A stretch of DNA of 39,132 bases from Rheinheimera sp. (GTDB lineage Bacteria; Pseudomonadota; Gammaproteobacteria; Enterobacterales; Alteromonadaceae), in NCBI GenBank assembly GCA_003482455.1, contig DMYW01000036.1, forward strand, positions 32,554-71,685, given 5' to 3'. Below are positions 34,018 through 39,132 of this stretch, in pieces. The first letter of the stretch is position 1. Every line of letters starts with the position of its first letter. The position numbers and the translations under genes were made by a program. Below the pieces are notes generated by a model that saw nothing but the letters and a program-made list of their open reading frames with translations, was not told the DNA's origin and did not search any database.

Positions 34018-34977
34018 TTACTCCCGAAATAAATGCTGATAAGTCAGTAGTTGGGCCTTGGTTAATGCAAAAACGCCGATGCCACCTTGTTTGAATTCAA
34101 TCCATTCAAACGGCACCTGCGGAAAACGTTCATTGAGCGCGACCATGCTGTTACCGACTTCACAGATCAGTACGCCGTCGTCATTTAAGTGCGCCGCGGC
34201 ACCACTTAAGATGCGCAGCGTCAGTTCTAAGCCATCTTCACCTGACGCCAAACCAAGCTCTGGCTCGTGGCGGAATTCATCCGGCAAGTCGGCCATATCT
34301 TCGGCATCGACATAAGGCGGATTGGTGACAATTAAATCGTAGGTCTGTCCCGGAATAGCATCATAGCCATCGGACTGAATGGGTGTGACCCGGTAATGGG
34401 CGTCGTGCATGTCGACGTTATGGAAGCACACTTCCAGTGCATCATCACTGATGTCAATCGCATCCACTTCAGCCTCAGGCATGTAATGCGCACACGCAAT
34501 CGCGATGCAGCCAGACCCAGTGCACAGATCCAAAATACGCGCTGGGGCGTTTACTGGGAACCAAGGCGCAAATTGTTGTTGGATCAACTCGCCGATTGGC
34601 GAGCGAGGCACTAACACGCGTTCATCCACATAAAACGGTAAGCCTGCGAAATAAGCTTGTTTGGTTAAATAAGCCGCTGGGATCCGTTGTTCCATACGTT
34701 GTTGCACTAGCGCTAAAAACTGCTGTTTTTCCCGATTTAACAACCGTGTATTCAACAAGGCTGCATCGCCTAAATGGGTAAAATGCAACACGTGCGCCAT
34801 CAAAACGCCCGCTTCATCCCACGGATTGTCGGTGCCGTGGCCGAAATAAACATCGGCAGCATTGAACTGGCTGACGGCAAAACGCAATAAATCGTGGATG
34901 GTAACAAGTTCGGCGATCGCTTCGTTGATCAGTTCAGCGTCAAGGCCGCTCGCTGCAGAAGATGTGTATTCAGTCAT
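34018..34977 (-). CDS. prmB: Ribosomal protein uL3 glutamine N5-methyltransferase PrmB
   Basis: A 319-residue SAM-dependent methyltransferase that modifies a glutamine of ribosomal protein L3 (uL3). It shows the SAM-binding motif LDLCTGSGCIAIA (about 149-161) and the catalytic NPPY at 219-222, which binds the substrate amide. The surrounding text VDAEDMADLP, EFRHEPELGLASGEDGL separates PrmB from the release-factor enzyme PrmC. It is followed by aroC and divergent from smrB, the same arrangement as in E. coli. The start at 34977 has only a weak ribosome site. Confidence 0.94.
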   Translation of the reverse strand: MTEYTSSAASGLDAELINEAIAELVTIHDLLRFAVSQFNAADVYFGHGTDNPWDEAGVLMAHVLHFTHLGDAALLNTRLLNREKQQFLALVQQRMEQRIPAAYLTKQAYFAGLPFYVDERVLVPRSPIGELIQQQFAPWFPVNAPARILDLCTGSGCIAIACAHYMPEAEVDAIDISDDALEVCFHNVDMHDAHYRVTPIQSDGYDAIPGQTYDLIVTNPPYVDAEDMADLPDEFRHEPELGLASGEDGLELTLRILSGAAAHLNDDGVLICEVGNSMVALNERFPQVPFEWIEFKQGGIGVFALTKAQLLTYQHLFRE

Positions 34978-35012
34978 TTATTTCAGTGTGCTCTTTGGAT
35001 AGACTTGCGACC

Positions 35013-35540
35013 ATGAAAAAACCACAGCCTTTAGCTCCTGACGATGCTCAACTTTTTCGCGACGCCTTTGGCGACGTGCGACCGCTGGCACAGGACAAAA
35101 TTACGCTTGCGCCACCACGCAGCAAGAAAAAAGCATCCGTCAAGACGTCTGAAAACCAGACGAGCGTCAGTTTATTCTATTTTTCTGATCAATACGAAGG
35201 ATATTCCTTCGATGGCGGCACTGTCGCTTTCGTACAAGCGGGTGACGACCCGCATTTAGCGAAAAATCTAAAACGCGGCGACTATCAACCTGCCGTCGTG
35301 CTCGATCTGCATGGCTTGTCACAACAAGATGCCAAAGTCGAACTGGCGGGCCTACTGGATTATTGTCAACGTGAGCATTTTAATTGTGCTTGTGTCGTGC
35401 ACGGCAAAGGCTCAGGGTTGCTCGCGCGCAAAGTGCCGAATTGGCTGATCCAGCATCCCAATGTCCGCGCTTTTCACACAGCACCCACCCACTGGGGACG
35501 CGACGGCGCTTTGCTCGTGCTGCTGAAAACACCTGACTAA
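35013..35540 (+). CDS. smrB: Ribosome-rescue endonuclease SmrB
   Basis: A 175-residue Smr-domain endonuclease. E. coli SmrB cuts mRNA between collided ribosomes. ATG 35013 gives MKKPQPLAPDDAQLFR, matching the E. coli N-terminal helix that binds ribosomes; the frame extends further upstream into prmB. The Smr domain (about 95-170) has DLHGL (98-102) and HGKGSGLL (130-137). It is divergent from prmB with 35 bases between the starts. The ribosome site is weak. Confidence 0.92.
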   Translation: MKKPQPLAPDDAQLFRDAFGDVRPLAQDKITLAPPRSKKKASVKTSENQTSVSLFYFSDQYEGYSFDGGTVAFVQAGDDPHLAKNLKRGDYQPAVVLDLHGLSQQDAKVELAGLLDYCQREHFNCACVVHGKGSGLLARKVPNWLIQHPNVRAFHTAPTHWGRDGALLVLLKTPD

Positions 35541-35614
35541 AACACTCAGCGCATGTCATAGACAGCCCAACGTTGGTTCGGCTCAATTTGCATTGTCGAT
35601 TGGATAGAAACAAC

Positions 35615-35637
35615 AAGGGCAGCTGATCGCTGCCCTT
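35615..35637. terminator. Hairpin between smrB and sixA
   Basis: Nine-base stem AAGGGCAGC / GCTGCCCTT with loop TGATC. The minus-strand side continues into a T-rich tail (TGTTGTTTC), so it probably ends sixA transcripts. Confidence 0.5.
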
Positions 35638-35696
35638 AGTCATTCGTTGCTAGCCGCTTAAAGAGCTATACTAACCCGTGCGGTATTGCTGTGTTT

Positions 35697-36167
35697 TTAT
35701 AACGCTGCTGGCGCCAGCATCTTCACGAATTCACCACGTCCGGCTTGGTATTGAAACAGAGCGCAGCCGGCCGTTGCGAAAATTGGCGTTACTCCTGGGC
35801 GACTCAGTTTTTCAGTTAAAAAACTCAGTAATGGCATATGGCTGATAATCAGCACCCGCGCCGTTGGCGCCGTCGCCAATAATGCATCTAAAAACAGCTG
35901 TGCATCGGCCGGATCGGCTTCTGGAACCAATTCAGTGACTTGCAAGCGTTGCGCAGATGGACTTTGTTGTGCCACCATCAGATCTGCAGTTTGACATGCA
36001 CGCACATACGGACTCGATACTACATAATCGAAGGGCGCGTCGTGAATGCTCAAATAGGATGCCATGCATTGCACTTCCTCCTTACCAAGTTCTGTCAGTT
36101 GACGTTCTTGGTCAGAACTGCGTAAAGCTTCAGCATCACCGTGCCGCATCAAGACCACATTGATCAT
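35697..36167 (-). CDS. sixA: Phosphohistidine phosphatase SixA
   Basis: A 156-residue histidine-phosphatase-fold protein that removes phosphate from phosphohistidine; in E. coli it acts on the nitrogen phosphotransferase protein NPr. The catalytic RHG motif is at residues 8-10 (VVLMRHGDAE) and the second histidine lies in VLIISHMPLL. ATG 36167 was chosen because it puts RHG at the usual place; GTG 36182 in the same frame would add five residues. sixA converges on smrB, and both are in the E. coli aroC neighbourhood. Confidence 0.9.
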   Translation of the reverse strand: MINVVLMRHGDAEALRSSDQERQLTELGKEEVQCMASYLSIHDAPFDYVVSSPYVRACQTADLMVAQQSPSAQRLQVTELVPEADPADAQLFLDALLATAPTARVLIISHMPLLSFLTEKLSRPGVTPIFATAGCALFQYQAGRGEFVKMLAPAAL

Positions 36168-36224
36168 ATTTTTGAATACCACGCACCGAGTCGCGACTAC
36201 CTAGAAAAGAGTGGGCTATGATAA

Positions 36225-36252
36225 TGAAAGTTGTTGCACGGAGTAACTTTCA
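36225..36252. promoter_or_regulatory. Inverted repeat between sixA and the M16 peptidase gene
   Basis: TGAAAGTT and AACTTTCA, eight-base perfect arms separated by 12 bases, in the 173-bp divergent spacer. It could be an operator or an RNA hairpin; no T run follows. Confidence 0.35.
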
Positions 36253-36340
36253 ATTAAGAATAAAATTTAATCTTGATATTACTAATTGATATGATGAGCT
36301 GTGGTTTGACTCGTCGTGATCGCCCGACACGAGGCCTGAA

Positions 36341-39115
36341 TTGAAAAACAATCATCTGCTACAAAGCCCAAACGATCACAATTCTTATCAGCCACTTACC
36401 CTCGACAATGGCTTACGGGTGTTGTTGGTCCATCAAGCTGATGCCGACAAAAGTGCTGCCGCAATGGCCGTTAATGTTGGTCACTTCGACGACCCGGTTG
36501 ACCGTGAAGGTTTAGCCCATTTCCTTGAGCATTTAGTGTTTTTGGGCTCTAAACACTACCCCACGGCCGGTGAATATGCGCAGTTTATGTCCAGTCATGG
36601 CGGCAGCCACAATGCGTGGACCGGCACCGAACACAGCTGCTTCTACTTTGATATCGACGACGCAGCGCTGCCTGAAGCCTTGCTGCGATTTGCCGATTTT
36701 TTATCAGCTCCTTTGTTTGCCACCGAAGCGGTAGAAAAAGAACGCCACGCCATCGAAGCCGAATTTTCGATGAAATTAAAAGACGATGGTCGGCGCATTT
36801 ATCAAGCTCATAAAGAAACCGTCAATCAGGCTCATCCTTTTGCCAAGTTTTCGGTCGGTAACCTCAGCACACTCGATGACCGCCCTCACCAAACCGCACA
36901 ACAAGCCGTAAAACAGTTTTACCACGAGCAATATGCCGCCAGCCGCATGACCTTGTGTGTGGTGTCGGCGCTACCGCTCGAGCAACAAGCCGAGTTGGTT
37001 CGGCAAGCGTTCGCGCAGCTACCGGCGCACCTGCCCGCCAAAGGACCGCTGCAAGTACCACTTTATTTGCCTGAACATCAGGGGATCTGTCTAAATATCC
37101 AGCCGCACAAACCAAGCCAACGTTTGGTGCTCAGTTTTGCACTACCGGATATTCAACCTTGGTATCGTTATAAAGCAGTCAGCTTTATCGCCCATTTGTT
37201 AGGGGATGAAGGTCCGGGTTCATTGCTCAGTGGCCTCAAACAACGCGGTCTGGTCAATGGTTTAAGTGCTGGTGGTGGTATTGACGGCAGTAACTATAAA
37301 GATTTTTCGCTGGCCTTTGATTTAACCGCCAACGGGCTGGAAGGTATTATGGAGATCCTTACGGCCTGCTTTGGCTATTTTGCCTTGTTGCGCCAGCAGC
37401 CATTTCCACGACAACAGTTCCTTGAGCGACAACGGCTGGTGCAATGGAGTTATTTGTACCAAGAACCGCGGTCAAGTCAGCAGTTTGCCTCAGATCTTGC
37501 AGTGAACATGCAGCATTACAGCGTCGAAGATTATTTGTTCGGCGACTATCGCATGGAAGAACCACCAGAGAGCTTGTATCGTCAGCTGCTGGGGTATTTC
37601 CGTGAAGACAATTTGCGTTTGATGTTGATTGCGCCTGAGGTTGACGTCGATCGGCAAGCCCGTTGGTATCATACGCCGTATGGCGTCGACCAGCTGCCGC
37701 CGGAACTATTGGCAGAACTAGCCGCTTGCAGACCGCAACCTCAGATGAAACTGCCGGCCGCCAATCCATACATTGTGGGTCAATTGCAGCTGTTACCTGT
37801 GCAAAAACATCAGCAAGTCCCTGAATTGCTGCACGATAGTCAGTCAATGCGGATCTGGTACAAAGCCGATACCGAGTTTAACAGTCCAAAAGGTCACGTG
37901 TTCGTGCAGCTGACCTTGCCGGTCAGCATCAAAGATCGCGCATCGCTCGCGCAGACCAAATTGTGGCTGGAATTATTGCTCGATGCCGTCAATGAGCGTC
38001 TTTATGCCGCCACCACCGCAGGCTTAAGTTACAACATTTATGTGCAACAACACGGCATTACACTGCACACCAGCGGCTTGTCTTCGAACCAAATTGCCTT
38101 GATGCAAGATTTGCTCGAACAAGTACAGCACTGCGAATTTGCCGAGCACCGCTTTGCTGAACTGAAGTATCAACTGTGCCGCCACTGGCACAATCAAGCA
38201 CGCAACAAGCCGGTCAGCATGTTGTTTAATATGCTGTCATCCATGTTGCAGCCGCTTAATCCAGACGGTCCGCAGCTTGCAGCAGAGTTGTCGGGCATTG
38301 AATTTACGTCGTTTGCGCAATTTACCAAGTCGTTGTTCCAGCAAGTCCATGTCGAAGCCATGATGCTCGGAAATTGGCAAAAGGCGGAAGCAAACTCGTT
38401 ACGAGCCTCGTTGACCGCTTGGCAGCAGCAAGTACAAAGCGTTGGCGAACGATTGAAAAAACAAAGTTTTAACTTGGCGGGACTCGGGCCCGTCTGGTTG
38501 GAACAGCCGATGGAAGGTGAAGATCAAGCGCTGGTGATTTATTTGCCGGCGAAACAACGTTCGGCACGCGACATGGCCTTGTTTATGTTGGCCAACCATA
38601 TGATTTCACCAGAATATTTCCATGCGCTTCGCACGGAACAACAACTCGGCTACTTAGTCGGCACCGGTTATGTGCCAATGAACTTAAAACCTGGCTTGTC
38701 ATTCTATATTCAGTCACCCAAAACATCTTCCGCTGACCTTTATTACGCGACTGTGATGTTTTATCGGAAGTTTTTAGAAGAGCTTCCCGAATTAACCGCC
38801 GATGAGTTCTTCCAATACAAGGACAGTTTGGCCGGACAAATTCGTGAGAAAGACACGTCACTAGCCGCCAGAGCAAAACGAATTTGGCTAGCGATTGGGC
38901 AAGACGATCCGCAGTGCAGCTTGTCGCAAGAGATTATCAACGAACTAGAAACGCTGACCCTTGCTGAATTTAGTCAATTCTGCATGACGTTATTAGCACC
39001 GGATTACGACGCCGTATTTTTGGCCACAGGCCCCGCGCCACAGCACTCACATATGCGAAGTATGTCACGGCAACAGGTGATTGATGAGCTAACAGGGCGT
39101 TGTGATTGGCTTTGA
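36341..39115 (+). CDS. Insulinase-family (M16) zinc metallopeptidase, pitrilysin-like
   Basis: A 924-residue M16A peptidase. The inverted zinc motif HFLEH (H60, E63, H64) is complete, with E141 at the expected distance as the third ligand. The rest carries the four homologous M16 domains of the pitrilysin/insulysin clamp, including FALPDIQPWYRYKAVSFIAH and the late motif LRTEQQLGYLVGTGYVP, which holds substrate-binding residues. The start is TTG 36341 with GAGG seven bases upstream. There is no clear signal peptide, unlike E. coli pitrilysin (about 960 residues, periplasmic), so this copy may be cytosolic. It is single, with no linked substrate gene. Confidence 0.92.
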   Translation: MKNNHLLQSPNDHNSYQPLTLDNGLRVLLVHQADADKSAAAMAVNVGHFDDPVDREGLAHFLEHLVFLGSKHYPTAGEYAQFMSSHGGSHNAWTGTEHSCFYFDIDDAALPEALLRFADFLSAPLFATEAVEKERHAIEAEFSMKLKDDGRRIYQAHKETVNQAHPFAKFSVGNLSTLDDRPHQTAQQAVKQFYHEQYAASRMTLCVVSALPLEQQAELVRQAFAQLPAHLPAKGPLQVPLYLPEHQGICLNIQPHKPSQRLVLSFALPDIQPWYRYKAVSFIAHLLGDEGPGSLLSGLKQRGLVNGLSAGGGIDGSNYKDFSLAFDLTANGLEGIMEILTACFGYFALLRQQPFPRQQFLERQRLVQWSYLYQEPRSSQQFASDLAVNMQHYSVEDYLFGDYRMEEPPESLYRQLLGYFREDNLRLMLIAPEVDVDRQARWYHTPYGVDQLPPELLAELAACRPQPQMKLPAANPYIVGQLQLLPVQKHQQVPELLHDSQSMRIWYKADTEFNSPKGHVFVQLTLPVSIKDRASLAQTKLWLELLLDAVNERLYAATTAGLSYNIYVQQHGITLHTSGLSSNQIALMQDLLEQVQHCEFAEHRFAELKYQLCRHWHNQARNKPVSMLFNMLSSMLQPLNPDGPQLAAELSGIEFTSFAQFTKSLFQQVHVEAMMLGNWQKAEANSLRASLTAWQQQVQSVGERLKKQSFNLAGLGPVWLEQPMEGEDQALVIYLPAKQRSARDMALFMLANHMISPEYFHALRTEQQLGYLVGTGYVPMNLKPGLSFYIQSPKTSSADLYYATVMFYRKFLEELPELTADEFFQYKDSLAGQIREKDTSLAARAKRIWLAIGQDDPQCSLSQEIINELETLTLAEFSQFCMTLLAPDYDAVFLATGPAPQHSHMRSMSRQQVIDELTGRCDWL

Positions 39116-39132
39116 CTTGCGTTGTCAGGGGA

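Noticed and set aside
35660..35696. TATACT with TTGCTA as a promoter pointing into the sixA 3' end
   Set aside because: The spacer is only 14 bases and no gene follows in that direction.
37359..37847. 162-codon open frame antisense to the M16 peptidase gene
   Set aside because: Lies wholly inside a well-supported gene; composition and lack of homology fit a shadow frame.
1..39132. tRNA, rRNA, CRISPR, insertion sequence or phage attachment site
   Set aside because: No cloverleaf-like, rRNA-like, regularly spaced repeat or transposase text was found when reading both strands; a tRNAscan or IS search could still find a missed case.

Overview
The window reads as a gene-dense chromosomal segment from an aquatic gammaproteobacterium of the Alteromonadales type (something like Rheinheimera or Alishewanella; the genus is inference). 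The reasons are near-E. coli versions of FadR, SdaA, FklB, AroC, PrmB, SmrB, SixA and DsbB, gene order shared with enterobacteria (pabB-nudL-sdaA; fadR next to dsbB; yfcL, aroC, prmB, smrB and sixA clustered), and features common in marine or aquatic relatives (a large TonB-dependent receptor, a secreted S9 peptidase, a rhombosortase). I found 34 protein genes, no rRNA or tRNA gene, no CRISPR array and no insertion sequence. Many genes end in textbook hairpin-plus-T terminators, several of them bidirectional between convergent genes.

Layout. 1-392: start of a class I fumarase running off the left edge. 677-4243: pabB, nudL, sdaA. 4464-7070: TonB-dependent receptor. 7332-8828: a small CBM48 protein convergent with a FabH-like ketoacyl synthase. 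9010-12192 (minus): MoxR ATPase, VWA protein and an RDD membrane protein. 12499-14059: cysK and a small lipoprotein. 14062-16526 (minus): gamma-glutamyltransferase and a crotonase. 16640-17272: rhombosortase. 17286-18747: two divergent RluA-family pseudouridine synthases. 18775-22024 (minus): S9 peptidase and azoreductase. 22175-23489: ECF sigma factor with its ChrR-type zinc anti-sigma factor. 23552-25780 (minus): a 742-residue cysteine desulfurase / ETHE1-like metallo-beta-lactamase / rhodanese fusion. 25971-27414: fadR and divergent dsbB. 27476-29510 (minus): an operon of an ATP-NAD-kinase-like protein, yfcL and fklB. 29638-31500: an aldehyde dehydrogenase with a large disordered insertion. 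31658-34977 (minus): prmB, aroC and an MFS transporter. 35013-36167: smrB and sixA, convergent. 36341-39115: an insulinase-family (M16) peptidase.

How the parts relate. Sulfur and cysteine chemistry recurs (cysK, SdaA, gamma-glutamyltransferase, DsbB, the desulfurase-dioxygenase-rhodanese fusion), but these are separate transcription units. Fatty-acid metabolism is represented by FadR, the PA3286-like FabH and a crotonase. Ribosome and RNA care is represented by two RluA enzymes, PrmB and SmrB. Stress sensing is represented by the sigma/ChrR pair next to an azoreductase.

The most unusual items are (i) the three-domain sulfur enzyme, whose predicted promoter is overlapped by a perfect 7+7 inverted repeat, and (ii) the aldehyde dehydrogenase whose fold is interrupted by about 160 low-complexity residues. 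Both are in frame with all the main catalytic residues visible.
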